Source: Holothuria scabra
Lineage: Eukaryota; Echinodermata; Holothuroidea; Aspidochirotida; Holothuriidae
DNA length: 64,000 nt
Direction of reading: 5' to 3'
Assembly: GCA_037179385.1 (NCBI GenBank)
Contig: CM074193.1
Coordinates: 46,219,082-46,283,081, forward strand
Shown: in pieces, positions 34,035 through 46,171 of the stretch
How positions within the stretch are numbered: the stretch's first letter is position 1
Layout: every line of letters starts with the position of its first letter
Notes under the pieces: generated by a model
Seen by the model: only the letters and a program-made list of their open reading frames with translations
Database searches by the model: none
Told to the model about the DNA's origin: nothing
Made by a program: the position numbers and the translations under genes

Positions 34035-36181
34035 ATTATTTGTTTTTTATAACACCTAACTTTCTAAATATTACTTGGCTAGAATTTGATTTTGCCTAAC
34101 ATTGGCCTACGCAGTCTGAGTTTTGTCCTGTCAAACGCTAGTACTTGCGTGTATATGTTAAGTATGATATAAATGCTGCAGTGATCTTGTGTACATCATA
34201 CTGTCTGTTATTTTCGTTAGCTTAGGCCTAGGCCACAGTATGTACTTTACGTAACTCTCAATCACTGTAAGCCCGGCCACTTGTGACTTACGTTCTGATA
34301 AAGTAGTTACTTAATAGGCCTAACCTATATTTCATTAACATTAGGTTTAACTATCACTTGTTTTTTCTTTTAGGCCTAGGCTAAACACCTAACCTCCAAA
34401 ATAGATTTTGGTCAAAATTTGATAAGAGGGCTACTTATTCATACATTCAAGCATTCTCTGTCAAAAGCAGTTGTAATCCAAAGTGAAAACTTCTTAAAAA
34501 TCCAAAGTGAAAACGTTGTAACTTGAAAGGTATAAGTCCACTGTGAAATGTTGTAACTTCTAAGGTAAATCCAAAGTGGAAATGCACATAACGCAGCAAG
34601 TCCAAAGTTTGGGCTAGGCTGAAAACATTGTAACTGTAACTAACATTTTAAATGCAAACAAAGCCTAGCCCAGTTTGCTAGATCTAGGCTACTTGTTATA
34701 AAAAGTAACAGGGCCGTGGAAATGAAAATGCTGCACAGTTGATTTCATCATAGAGTTTTGAACAATTAGTTGTTCCTGTAAATCTGTGAGCACTGGCAAT
34801 GGGACATTATCCAAATCTAACATTGAATCAACATTTGGCTGCTCCTGTGGAACATTTTCATTCGACTGGTTGGCAAGTTCCGTGCTCATAAGCTTTTTTT
34901 CTTGTCACTAGTACGTGAATAGTGTTTCAAAGGTGACTCTGAGGGATGACCAGTGACTGACATAGTGTGGCGACTAGGAATATTAGCTTCATTAAGCACC
35001 GTGCAAGTTGTAGCACGCAGGCTGTAGTTAGTGTATTTCTGTGAACACCCTGCTTTTTCAGAGATGATTCTCATTACATTTCCCAGCGTGTTGACCACAA
35101 GTGGTGCTTTGGTGTACCACGGAGACCCATCTTTGGGTGCTTCAGGTCTTGGATGTTGCCAAATGCATTGTTGTTCTGGGTTCAAAACCTTTGTAAAGGC
35201 AAGAAAAGATGAGACTGGGCACCTGCTTGAACCAGGAATTTCATACATGTGACCACTGTAACTTTCGTACTCATCTTCACGTCTCGATTTGGTCAGGGCA
35301 TCTCAATGGATAATGTAATGTAGATTTTGATCGTTGACTTGAATATCAAAGTCTGAGACCAACATTTTGCGCAGATTCTCTCTACCACGATTTGCAAAGT
35401 AAGTCATGACGTCTTAGAAAACTTTATTTTGCAGACCTTCAGGTGTTGTAAGATCAAGTGAATCAAGGATCTTACCCATGTCCTCTTTACTTACAGCATT
35501 CTTGTGTTTGACAGCTCCATTTCCGCTCTGCTTCAGCTTAACTAGCATAGCTTTGAATGTCTTGTTACTCTCTTTGAATAAACTAGTTTCTGTTATGTCC
35601 ACATCCAGTGTGTCATGTAAGTGACATTAAATTTCGTAACATGTTGCTTGCATACTTTTCTTTGTATACAGCTCTCCTGTGTCTTTCCTTAGGCCACTGT
35701 AAAAACATGACAAAACCCTATCGAGTTGTTTGATATTTGAGTCCTGAAATGATGCTACATCAATTCCAATGTATTGCGCGAAGGCTTCCATCTGTCATGG
35801 CATAACTTATCAATCTCTTGGTGTTTGTATAAATCCCTATAGTCCCAAAGTTGGGCAAGTTCATCCTCGTTTAGGAGCACAAAATTTGTAGATCCAACCG
35901 CCATTTTGTAACACTTGGTAGCAGTGCATGCTTCAGAATGTGATAATCAATTTGCAGCGACTTAGTTCAATGTGAGTATACAAACTTGGTACGTAGGCCT
36001 AGGTACAGCATGGCCTACTCCCAGCACTCTCAGGACCACTATTGCCGTATGGGGACTACTATTGCACTTTGACAGGATTAAATCATGCGGATGGTGAAGG
36101 AGCCAATGACTGGCATGTGACCATCAATACACCAATCAGAAGAAGACAAATTTAGAAGGTGTTATATAAAACAAGATAATG
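34034..36181 (-). mobile_element. Crypton-like element bounded by inverted repeats
   Basis: Left border CATTATTTGTTTTTTATAAC with ACACC..TTCTAAAT (34034-34067); right border inverse, ATTTAGAAGGTGTTATATAA..AAGATAATG (about 36150-36181). The arms match over about 30 bp apart from a five-base gap. Between them lies a decayed DUF3504-type recombinase gene on the minus strand. The outer target duplication is not clear. Confidence 0.55.
34689..35904 (-). pseudogene. Crypton-like DUF3504 tyrosine recombinase, broken
   Basis: Reading leftward from 35904: MAVGSTNFVLLNEDELAQLW, then (35602-35414) a segment ending GLQNKVF, then YFANRGRENLRKM, then (35248-34886) YEIPGSSRCPVSSF, the recombinase core SLRATTCTVLNEANIPSRH and SVTGHPSESPLKHYSR, and a C-terminal tail ending FHFHGPVTFYNK. 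The R, TGH and final Tyr fit a tyrosine recombinase; the His of the usual HxLR motif is replaced by Tyr (NYSLR). Such proteins (Cryptons and their domesticated relatives in KCTD1/ZMYM/QRICH1) cut and join DNA in the nucleus. Two in-frame stops (near 35414 and 35303) and frame changes near 34888 and between 35602 and 35904 show it is dead, unless the assembly is wrong. Confidence 0.75.
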
Positions 36182-37759
36182 CATTTTTAGAGGTAAATTT
36201 TATTTACATGGTGCACTTTTATAAGCTGCATCTTCCTGCATTGCATGCATTAACCCTCCAACAGTACATTATCTCATGCTAATGCACAGTCCATCTTCTT
36301 TAACAATGAAGTATTATTTGAAACCATTATAGAATTTTTTTTCTTTGTGGATTTGCTGTAATCAGATTATCATGCTTCCCTTTTGATTTGTCAAATATTA
36401 CTTGCCATAATTTGGAGATTTTTTAGGGGGGAGAATTTTCACATATTTCTTTTAATATAACTCATTGTTTTAGTGAGGTGTTGCCTTAAAGCTACAATGT
36501 GCTCTAGTCATGTCAATGTAACAATGTTGAGGCTTATTGTAACATTTAGAGTCAAGCTGAAAACTTGAACAATGTGCTAAAAGATGGCTGGTCATGAGAG
36601 GTTTAAACACCATTCATGTGTTAGTATTTTAACTACAGTATTATCAAACATTTTGCATAACATTTGAAGAAATGCCCATTAGTCAGATTTTAGAAAAACT
36701 CCAACCACAACTGATCCTTTTAACTCTCAGCAGTTAAACTTCATGGCAGACATGAACCTCATCTGGGTTCATGTAAACTTGTATTGTTGAAAGGCACCCA
36801 TGTTTGACTAACTAAAAAGCTGAGCTGGGCTAATAGGAGCCCTCCCCCCCCCCTTCCCCCAGCAAATCAACCAGGTGGTCTGGTCCTTTTACCAGTTTCT
36901 ATTGGCAGAATGGGTAGGGGAGTACTGGTCACGAAGATCGTCAAGTGCCATTTAGATTAGTTCTTCAAATTTTTATGACTTTTCAGTAACAACTCTGTAT
37001 GTTAAAATTATTCATAGTTTGTCCAAGAGAAAACTATTTACAGTCCTATTTTATCCTATATTTAAAGTTATCATCTTTTTCATAAAACCAGAGTTTTCAT
37101 TTAAGTGTATTCACTCTTTTGCTAGCTAGTTTTTGAAGTATCTGGACTATTTTATAACTATACTCTCGGTTAAAACAGAAGGTAGCAAACATGATAAAGT
37201 TAAAATATTTATTCCAACATTTCTATTAATGTCATTTAAATGTGCTAAGTGGAAGATATGGACAGAGTCACAGTAAGACTTCCAAAATCAGTTGGTACTG
37301 TCTCTGTGCAGTTTGCATTGCTTAAAGTGGAGTGCCTGAGGCTACCATCCCCACCTATCACAATTTTGTGTAAAACCTGGAGGACAGTATGAATCCTTTT
37401 TCACTTGGAATGGATGTAAGGTATGGTTTGGGACTAAGTCTCCCTTCTCCTGAGTCAAAAATGTAATAGGGAAAGAGAATGTCCACTCTCCTTAATTCAA
37501 GGACAAAAACAATTTGTTCCTGCTGCAAAAATAAGTAAAATGTTTGAAGTAGGTTATCTTACATTTGCTGAATATTTTGCCTCATATACACCTATGGCCA
37601 GTCAGTTTTCAGAATTTTTGAAAGGAATTCCAAATAAGTTCACTTGGATGGGTGCACAGTATTACACTTTCTCTCCTTATATCTCTTTTCAAGGACTACA
37701 GTCTGACAATATGTTTAGCATTCAGTTTTGAAGCTTCCTATACCTATGTGATGCAATAC
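36182..37759. other. Intergenic, no gene seen
   Basis: AT-rich, with one poly-C run near 36842-36860. Open frames such as 37540-37731 show no recognisable domain. Confidence 0.4.
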
Positions 37760-37932
37760 CAGGCGCGTAGCCAGGATTGTGTCATGGGGGGGGGGGGGGT
37801 TTGGGGGCATGGCATGAGGGAAAAGTCTTAAGAATAGAGAGAAAAAAATGCAATTTTAGGAGTGTTTTGCATTGCAAGGCTTGGTCATGTGGGTCTAACC
37901 CCCTCCCCCTTCCCCCCTCCCCCTCCCTGCTG
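37760..37932. mobile_element. hAT-type MITE with GCGTAGCC end and perfect 8 bp duplication
   Basis: Begins CAGGCGCGTAGCCAGGATTG; the interior 'ggcatgagggaaaagtctta' matches 12305-12499. The 8-mer TGCAATAC occurs immediately before (37752-37759) and after (37933-37940). The right inverted end is degraded into a C-tract. Confidence 0.75.
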
Positions 37933-38129
37933 TGCAATACCCATGTAAGCATGGTATAAATATTACAGTACCATGCCTGCCACAATGCAGCATGCCTTTC
38001 TCTTCCTTACTCAGAAATAATCGTGTATCACATCCTCCATGTGATCTTAAGGTCCATTTTGCCTCATGATGGGTGATAAATGAGGGAAGAGTTAGGTAGA
38101 AATGGTTTTACATCATCAGTCTAAAATAT

Positions 38130-38340
38130 AGGTCCGATTAAGTCAGGCCGGCCACAGCCAATTTCCAGTTGTAGCTCACTGACTTGTTTTCCCTACTCCA
38201 TTGCTTATGCTGAACATTAAGCACAATGGGAGCTAGGTTCCATTTTTAAAGTCTTTGGTATAACCTGTCCAGGAATGGAACTCTAGACCTCTAGACTGCA
38301 AGTCAGATGCTCTAACCATTTGACCATGCAGTCAGCTAAC
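38130..38340 (-). mobile_element. tRNA-derived SINE with a second head type
   Basis: In the minus direction: a tRNA-like head with 'ggtcaaatggttagagcatc' (A box), a GCA-containing anticodon-like loop and a weak B box, then 'ataccaaagactttaaaaat' and the common body 'aagcaatggagtagggaaaa'. The head differs from that of the 40.2 and 48.8 kb copies while the body is the same. Confidence 0.65.
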
Positions 38341-38742
38341 TGATTGGAGAGTGAAATGATTTGACCTCAATTTTACATGGAAGCATGTCATGTTGTTTGT
38401 ACTTGGTATGAAAGGGGTATAAACATTTACATTAGCAAATAATATATCCCTTACCACATAGCAATTTACTATTCAAACTGTCCATTTGCTACACAAATGC
38501 AAAAATGTGTAGCACTTCTAGTGTGCAAAACTATAGGGTTTTCAGTGATTTTTAGTACAGAGGGGAAAAAATCCCAAAATTTCTACCCAAAATTTCAATA
38601 CTAAATTATACCTTGTACATATTTTTATGTTTACATTTTTCTTCTCAATGGGCTGGCATCTTGATCTGCTTGAGAGGGTTTAAATGGATGGCCAGGAAAA
38701 AGTATAAAAATGTTTTCATTCATTGTTTTACATGTATGTGTT

Positions 38743-39044
38743 TAAAGGGCCAGTCCTCTCACTCCAAACTACAATTTTGGTAGGGGTTTATCAAATTTTC
38801 GATAAGCTCAGCTCTTTGATTGACAGCTAATTCAAACAATGCAGAGTACCAAAGCTTATTTTACACAGCATGAACTGTAATGAGAGTGTTTTGATGTCAC
38901 ACATTGAGTTTTTCTATACTCACCCTGAAGCTATAAACTGAGATTGTTTCTAGATGAGGGTGAATTTCAGACAATTGTTGAAAGGGCTTAAGTAAGAAGG
39001 TTAGGAGAATTGGTACTCTTTGGGGTGAGAGTATTGGGCCTTTA
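38743..39044. mobile_element. MITE, family with CTCACCCCAAAC ends, copy 3
   Basis: The best preserved copy. Left TAAAGGGCCAGTCCTCTCAC and right TGGGGTGAGAGTATTGGGCC followed by TTTA form inverted repeats. 302 bp, non-coding. Confidence 0.75.
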
Positions 39045-40185
39045 TTAATTGAAACCATCTAAGTACTGGAACTTGATTTTTCATGGGGTTTCTTTCTTAT
39101 CAGACCAATGAATGCACGTTGTGAATAAAAAAATAATTTTTAAATATGGTAAAACTCTCGAAACTAAAGGTGTATGTCTCTTATTATATCATGAAAAACT
39201 TGATTTCTGGAGAGATATCTCACATCTTTTGACCAATTATGTCAAGGATATTTTTTATTCTTATAAATGAAGTTGTCCAATGTGAGTGAATTGTTCTGGA
39301 TAGAAATACTTTAAGTAATGTAATACAACATCTTTCTGTGTTTAGTAGAACTCAGGTAATTAGTGACCAAAGTGCCATGTTCTCCAACTTTTGCATAACA
39401 GCTCATCAAATTTGTAAAGATTTTTAAATCTATTCCTAGATTTGTATTGTTTTTTTAACCATGCCACAAATTCTGCCAATTAAATTAGTATTTTCCTGCA
39501 AGTATTTGTTCTCAAAAGAGACAAGGATGGATTGACAATTTTGTATTTTTGAAATGTACCATTTTCAATGTTTATATTAATAATACAACTCAAGAGGTAT
39601 ACTATTAAAGACATTTGCTTGTCTCAGTAAACTACATTTTAGGAGGAACAAAACTTTCAATTGGTTCTGCTCATTGATTGACATCAAATTGAAAAGATGC
39701 AGAGCAGCTCATAAAGCTTAACATGCACCTTCGACCATTGCCTGTTCATTGTGGATTGTGATAAACTAATAAAGTAGGATTTTGTCTTCATATGGAGCAG
39801 TTTTAAACAAAAAGCTCCGGGGGGGGGGGGAGGGGCAGGGGGAGGGAGCGAGAAGTAAATAGCTTGTGAGAATTGTTATTGACTGGGGTCAGAAGATATT
39901 GTCCTAAAATATTTGGGCCATTTTAATGTGACACTACCTTATTTTTCTCTGTCATTTCTGAATGGTTTGCACTTCATAACAGAATCAAGTAATTTTAAGT
40001 AGGTATGTGTATTAGCTATAGACAACTCCAGTACCTTCAATGTGAGGTACTTTTGGGAGACAGAACTCTTTATAAGGGACAGTCGGAGTTAGTCTTTACA
40101 AGTTTTCCATGACTTAAATTCTGCATCACAATCAAACATTGAGTAAAACAAATGAAAATGATCTGTCATCATGGTCTGACTTTTA

Positions 40186-40430
40186 GACTGCGTATTTGGT
40201 CTAACGGTAAGAGCATCTGCCTCTCACGGGGAAGGCCTGGGTTCAATTCCCAGATCGAGTCATACCAAACACTTAAAAAATGGAACCTACTGCTGTTGTG
40301 CGTGATGCTCCGCATAAGCAAAGGAGTAGGCAAAACAAGTCAATGAGCCACGACTGGAAAAAAGGCCGTGACTGGCTCGACTTGAGGTTGGAAACTGGGC
40401 TGTCAAACTCTATCTAACCAACTAATTCAA
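40186..40430 (+). mobile_element. Nearly full-length tRNA-derived SINE with tRNA-Glu-like head
   Basis: The head (about 40190-40262) has an A box TGGTCTAACGGTAAGAG, an anticodon arm whose loop CTCTCAC would give CTC (Glu), and a B box GGTTCAATTCC, so it carries an internal pol III promoter. The body contains 'ggaacctactgctgttgtg', 'cgcataagcaaaggagtagg' and 'ggttggaaactgggctgt'. The anticodon and acceptor stems have mismatches, so it is not a working tRNA gene. Confidence 0.8.
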
Positions 40431-40540
40431 TAGGGTTGCAGCTCCTGAATTACTTCACAATTGCCACAGAAACAAAGCACTACAGTTAGGTTATGCTTTA
40501 ATAGCTTACCTTTGGTTCTAAACCACCAGTAGGTCTACAG

Positions 40541-40788
40541 TATAGACAAATCCAAGCAGCCAGAGATGGCAGCCATTAGTGCAGTCCATCAGCCTTAAAC
40601 CATCTTCCTTTATTTTCTACATGAGTTCTAAACCCTCATATTCAGTGAAATTGTGGGAATCAATGGGTATTTTCATCTGTAATCATCCATGATACAGTGA
40701 ATGAAAGAATTTTAACGATTAAAGCTGATGGACCCCAGTTATGTCTGACTAAATCAGACCATAACTTTGGCTATTTGAATTTGTATGT
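40541..40788. mobile_element. MITE with TATAGACGAATCC ends, copy 1
   Basis: Begins TATAGACAAATCCAAGCAGC; the interior 'ttcagtgaaattgtgggaat' and 'taaatcagaccataactttg' match the copies at 61151-61379 and 61509-61771. The right end is diverged. Confidence 0.65.
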
Positions 40789-43700
40789 AGGCTTGTCATT
40801 GTGTGAGGTGACTAGTTGTTTAGCTTCCAACATCAGAAGAGAATAGTAGTCATCAGCTGATGGGGTCAAGGAATTTGCGATTAAACAAAGACCATGTCTG
40901 ACAGAGCAAGTTTTGTTGCAATATATCATACAAGGCGTAGCTAGATCCTACTCTGCCTGCAGACCCCCAAATAAAATGCTCAGGCAAATTTGAATGGGGT
41001 TGCAGTGAGTAGGTGCTTGAAAAGATGGGTCGTGTGTAAAACTGTTTATGTCAATGGCAACTTCAAGTTGGCAATATGAATAGGTGCTCAAAATTTTAGG
41101 TGGGTACAAAGCTGTCTTAACTTTCTATGATTGCCTGAAATCTACATAATAATGATGTTTGTACTTTAGAACTGAAATTAAAAGTATTCCTTAATTTTAT
41201 TGAATTTATTGAATTTATTTAATTCCCGTGAAAAGTTATTCCTAAATTAATACAGTTTTGAGAGCTTGATTTATTTTACATAATTGGTGCTTTTATAGCT
41301 AATGGGACACCAGCAATAGAAATTGATAGTCATAAAATTGAAGGAGGTCTTGTAAGACATACTTGTTGAGGTTTAAGTTTTGGTTCCTTCATGAGAGCAT
41401 TAAGTGAGCATTCAATGTGTTCCTGTCTGAATTACTGCCCAGTTGAAACAAATCTGAACTGTCATTGGAAACATTGGAGATGCTCTATCCACGTGACCAT
41501 GGTACAGTTGTAAGTAATCATTTAATGATGACATCACTTTTTTTAAAACTAAATAGTATTTGACGTAAGATCTGGACTGCTCAATCAATTTCAGATGCCT
41601 GTGATAAAATGACTTTAAGAAAAGTAAAACAGAGATTGAAATGAAGTATTAATTGGAAAGCATGAACGCTGATGTTGATAGATTTGATGCGGGGTCAACG
41701 TAGAGAAGTGTGGAGGGGTGGGATTTTCCAATCAAGCGGGATAGAAAAAACAAATGTTTGGTGTTCTTAGTATGAATTCGGTGTTTTTTCGAAGTGCACA
41801 TTGTAGCAGAAACCATAAATTCTTCACAACATTGTTTTCCAGCTCTGTTTCAATTTTAGACAACTAGCAGACATTTTATTGTTGAAGGGTTTTTTTTACA
41901 GTGTGACTTAAGGAAGGTCTAAGAGGCAGTCCCGGAGCCTCCAAATGGAAAATGCCTCGTACCTAAAGCAGTTTTCACTTAGTTACCTTTTGTGCAATTT
42001 TTGGCCATATTGTATTTATATTTTTTCAATCTTGGGTCATGGCAGGGTTCAACCCCCAATCTCCCTGTTACTTTCTCAACAATTACATTCCTCTAAGGTC
42101 AGCTCACAGTTTTAAACAAAGACTTACCCAGTCTTTCAATGTCTGTTGTTAACTTTTCTACCGAAATGTATTGTCTTTTAAATGTAAATTTAAAGGAGAG
42201 ATGGAATAAAAAGGGTTTTTGATGAAAAGCATGACGATAAAAAAAAAACTTTTTTTGTGTGGTCATTTCTTGTGTAGCTTACGAATGCAGTTTTAACGGC
42301 AAAAGCCCAAGCGGTGAACTAAGCTAGTATATTCTTGTTTCTGAGTTAACATTTTGGCATTTTTTGTTGGACGGAAGCACAGTTAAATAATTGTTGAGTA
42401 CCTGTGAGGATTATCCCATTGGAAGAAACACCATTAAGTATGAAACGTGGTGGTCACTTAAAGGTGCTGTGGAACTCCCTTGAAAACACGTAGGAATATC
42501 CTTATAGTTGTAACTATTATTGGTGACTGTCTACCGTATCTGTTGACATAAATTCGTACCATACTATCCCATCTTTGATTGGCCAGTCACTCAACGCTAC
42601 TTAGAAGTGTACCCAGATATAACAGCCCGTACGGGTTATTGCCTTGAACAACTGAACTCCGTACAGACTTCCTGTTCATATTTAAAAGTAATCCACAACT
42701 TCTTTTGTTTCTTTCAAGTTAGATGACATTGTGTTTTCCGGGAAAAACTCGCTCATCGCGCATTTTGCTTTGATTAATGCACGGTCTGTTGTCGTTTAAG
42801 ATTCAATTGTTGATTGGTCTAGAAGGTGTTTCTAAACAGGTTTTTGATTCTTTCACCCAAATTGGAGGTTCTAAAAGTTAAATTAGTTGTGGGAATTTTA
42901 ATGTTTTTGGGAGATCTATCACCCTTTAAGCAACAGTTATGAGGGACCCCGTCTTGACTACGACTACGCATATGTACACGACTTTTACACCCAGCCAGGT
43001 AAGGCACTGGAGAGGCTGTTGAAATGGCTCGGGGGGGGGGGGGGGGGGGTTCCACATAGGGGTCAGTGTAGCCAAATGTGTAAAAATGTGTTAAATGTTG
43101 ATGATAACTGGAAACCTTCCAGGGTAAAATAACTCTGAAAAGGCCTGGCACAATGCCCCTTCTTCGAGCGTGGCCATATGGAGAATGGCTGTTGGGCCGA
43201 TTATAGAGAAGAAGCACAGACTTGCCATGTTCAAAACAAGAGGCTGCTCAGTAAACTGAATTAAGCCATCTTTGCAATTAGCAAAGTCGCCTCTTATATG
43301 ATCTGATCATTCTGTGATAAGTTTGTTGAGTAATTCACCTTCGTTCACTGACAACAGTGTGTATATATGCACCTATCAAACATATGAGAGGGTGCGCTAC
43401 AAAACAGGTAGTGCGGCCCTCGACCTTTGTTTGTTGCCAATATAAATGATTGTAAATATCTACAATCAGGCTTATAAAACATCATTTACGACGTTTGCTA
43501 CAGTTTTACCTCATTACATATGAAAGTCCAGACCTGTATACCTTGAGTGACTACACAATGGTTTTCAGAACATCTGCAGGCTGAAAAGTGTCATTCAGTC
43601 CCATATAAGTGATTTTCGAGGGGTCGAGGGTTGTGGAAAGGGGATAGACATCTGGCCAACGCTGCTCTGGAAGTACTTTGAGTGAAAACAGCTTCACAAA

Positions 43701-43930
43701 AATGCATTGCTTTTCAAAAAGGGAGTCACCCCCTGGAACCTGATTCCTGTGGGAGACAGGTTTCACCGTACCAATGAATTGTAAGCGACGAGCGTGATAT
43801 ATGTTGTATAGTGATTTTCGGAGACCGGCCTATAGTGTCCCTGCTTAGTCACGGAGGTGTTCGAGGGGACCAACAAGTGAACTTACCTATATTCCCGACG
43901 TAAAGTTTAATCAAAGGGTTGGGAGTGCAC
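40789..43930. other. Intergenic, no gene seen
   Basis: AT-rich with a run of about 20 G near 43031-43050. Open frames (for example 42819-43217 on the minus strand) are crossed by homopolymers and show no domain. Confidence 0.4.
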
Positions 43931-44086
43931 CAGTGGCGTAGCCACGGGAGGGGGGGGCAGAACCCCCATTGCCCAACCTTGCAATCCAAACAACACCTAA
44001 AATAGCGGTTTTTTCTTACTCTGTCCTCAGACTTTTCCGCATTTCGTGCCCCACTCCCCCATGACACAATCCTGACTACTCGCCTG
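43931..44086. mobile_element. hAT-type MITE with GCGTAGCC ends, reversed copy
   Basis: Begins CAGTGGCGTAGCCACGGGAG and ends 'ccatgacacaatcctgacta' then CTCGCCTG. Flanks GAGTGCAC (43923-43930) and GAGCGCAC (44087-44094) match at seven of eight bases. Confidence 0.75.
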
Positions 44087-45006
44087 GAGCGCACCGTCGT
44101 AGAGCAAGATGAATGCCTCTTGCGGCAGGGCCAGTCTTATCTCCCCATGGGTAAAGCAAAGGAGGATTAATAGAAAAGTTGGCCACAAATACCCCCCCCC
44201 CCCCTCCTTACATTTAAGGCTTCATAGAGAGTGCGTTGTGTAAGATATATCGATTGAGTCATTTTGTTAGAAGTTTAAATATATTCTCTAAAATATGACG
44301 TGAGTGATTATTTTCATTGAATACAGCACGGTTTATGTGCCAATTAAGCTAGAACGAACATCTGTAAAATCAGTTTATACGTTAAGCCATAGACTTAAAT
44401 CGTCAATTTAGGATCCTAGATATGGGAACATTTAAATTCATTCTATCGGTATTCACTTTGTCTATTTTTGACGTGTAATGTGTACTTTTAAAGAGGGATA
44501 GCTTACCCCCTCCCCCCCCCCCCCAAAAAAAGAACATATTTTTTTAAACAAATTTTTAACGTGCTCAATTATATGGGAACCATTCCCAACAGCGTAAAGC
44601 CGTTGGGAAGTGTTTCCTAACTTCCCAACCCCTTCCTTTAATTGAGGACAGACCAGCAAAGTTCAAAATGAAAGCGAAATACATGCCTCAATACTTACCC
44701 TGTAAAGGAATTCGATTCTTCCAAACTTCTTTTCGCATAGTTAATGGGATACTCCCTCAATCTTATCATGATTCATTCCCCTCCCAAACTACTGCCCTCG
44801 TACCTGGAATATAACGCTGCGAGTCTGTTCACAGCAAAATTTTGATAAGGTAAATGTTTCCACTTTATACGTTTGTTTCTTGAATTAGTACTTTAAATGT
44901 GAGGGCTATTATCATCCCCACCCGCCCAACATACATCACCCAAGAAGAAAGTTGTGATAATAGTTGCTTCAAAATAATTTTGGGGCGACTTTTCTGGCCC
45001 TTGATA

Positions 45007-45323
45007 GGCAATCAACTCTCACCCCAAGCTACAATTTTTGAAGTAGTCCTCAGAAATTCTCAATTGGCACAGCCTCCTTGATTGACAGCAAGTTCAAAAA
45101 ATGCAGAGTATGAGTCTCATATTAGGCCTACACTGCATGTACTGCTCTGAGAGTGTTTTATTACACATTGGGGTCTTGCATACTCACAATAAAACAATAA
45201 ATAAATTGTGTCTTTATGGAAGAGGATGACTTGTAGATAATCGTAGAAGGAGCTTATGTAAGCAGGCCCTGGCCCAATAGAATTGAAATTAACTGTTCGG
45301 GGCGAGAGAGGATTAGACCTTTC
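45007..45323. mobile_element. MITE, family with CTCACCCCAAAC ends, copy 4
   Basis: Contains 'caactctcaccccaagctac', 'gattgacagcaagttcaaaa' and 'gttcggggcgagagaggatt'. More diverged than copies 2 and 3. Confidence 0.6.
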
Positions 45324-46090
45324 ATATATCAAACGAGCGACTTTCCTTTTAGTCACCCTGATATTTTCTAATATATTGTGATGTTGGGTAATTTTTTGCG
45401 GTACATTATATAGGCTATCTTCATCAATACGCTATAAAACTATTATATTTATGTATTTGTTTAATCAGGCTTACGGATGCATGGTTTTAACAGATGCTTG
45501 TATGACACACATCATAGTCACGCATGATTAAGTGCGCTTGAAACATTGTAGTTAATTCCTGGTTGCCACCCTCTAACGCTCCAGTTAGTACTTATCACTA
45601 TTGAATAGTCACGTATTAGAAATCAAGATAAAGGGAATAAATTATATCAGGAAAACTCTCAAGACTTCAAAATATAAAATGTTAACATTTAATTGCACTT
45701 AAAGATTACGTGGTTGATACGCTAACCTGACTGTGTACGTTTTAAAGGGCTCTCCAAACACCGTGCAACAAAACAGCTATGACATGGGTATACAGTTAAC
45801 CGATTTCAATCGAAGCTCTCGCCGTAACCTATGGGCTTATATTCCTCAGTCCAGATAAGTGACCGTACCTAGATCTGACCTTTCTTCGCAAAATAAAATT
45901 TCCCGAGACATTTGAGGACGTAAAACTCATCGTAAAAGATTTGTGAAAACAAGAAGCCTAATTAAAGCGCAATTCGTTGATTAGGAAGGAGCCTACTACC
46001 TGCTTTCTGAATCTGGGCAGTTGTGTGTATTCAGTGATAAGATTGGACCAGTTATACAGGAACAGGTTTCCAAACTTTCAAGTGAGCACA

Positions 46091-46171
46091 ATGGCGTACG
46101 ACGGTCTGACAGGTCTCGATATCGTCGTTATAGTTCTTTATTTTGTTGTTGTGGTGCTAGTTGGACTATGG
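46091..46171 (+). CDS. SLC5-type transporter, coding exon 1
   Basis: 27 codons from ATG to Gly-Leu-Trp, encoding the first transmembrane helix. Donor CTATGG|GTGAGT. The phase 0 boundary falls exactly after the GLW motif at the helix end. Confidence 0.83.

Noticed and set aside
40190..40262. Possible tRNA-Glu gene
   Set aside because: Anticodon and acceptor stems have mismatches, and the sequence continues into a repeated SINE body shared by other copies, so it is a SINE head.
42819..43217. 132-residue minus-strand open frame
   Set aside because: Crossed by a poly-G run giving a proline tract, with no domain or conserved pattern.
45977..46090. Longer N-terminus for the SLC5 protein starting at 45977
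   Set aside because: The codon there is TTG; the first ATG in this frame is at 46091.
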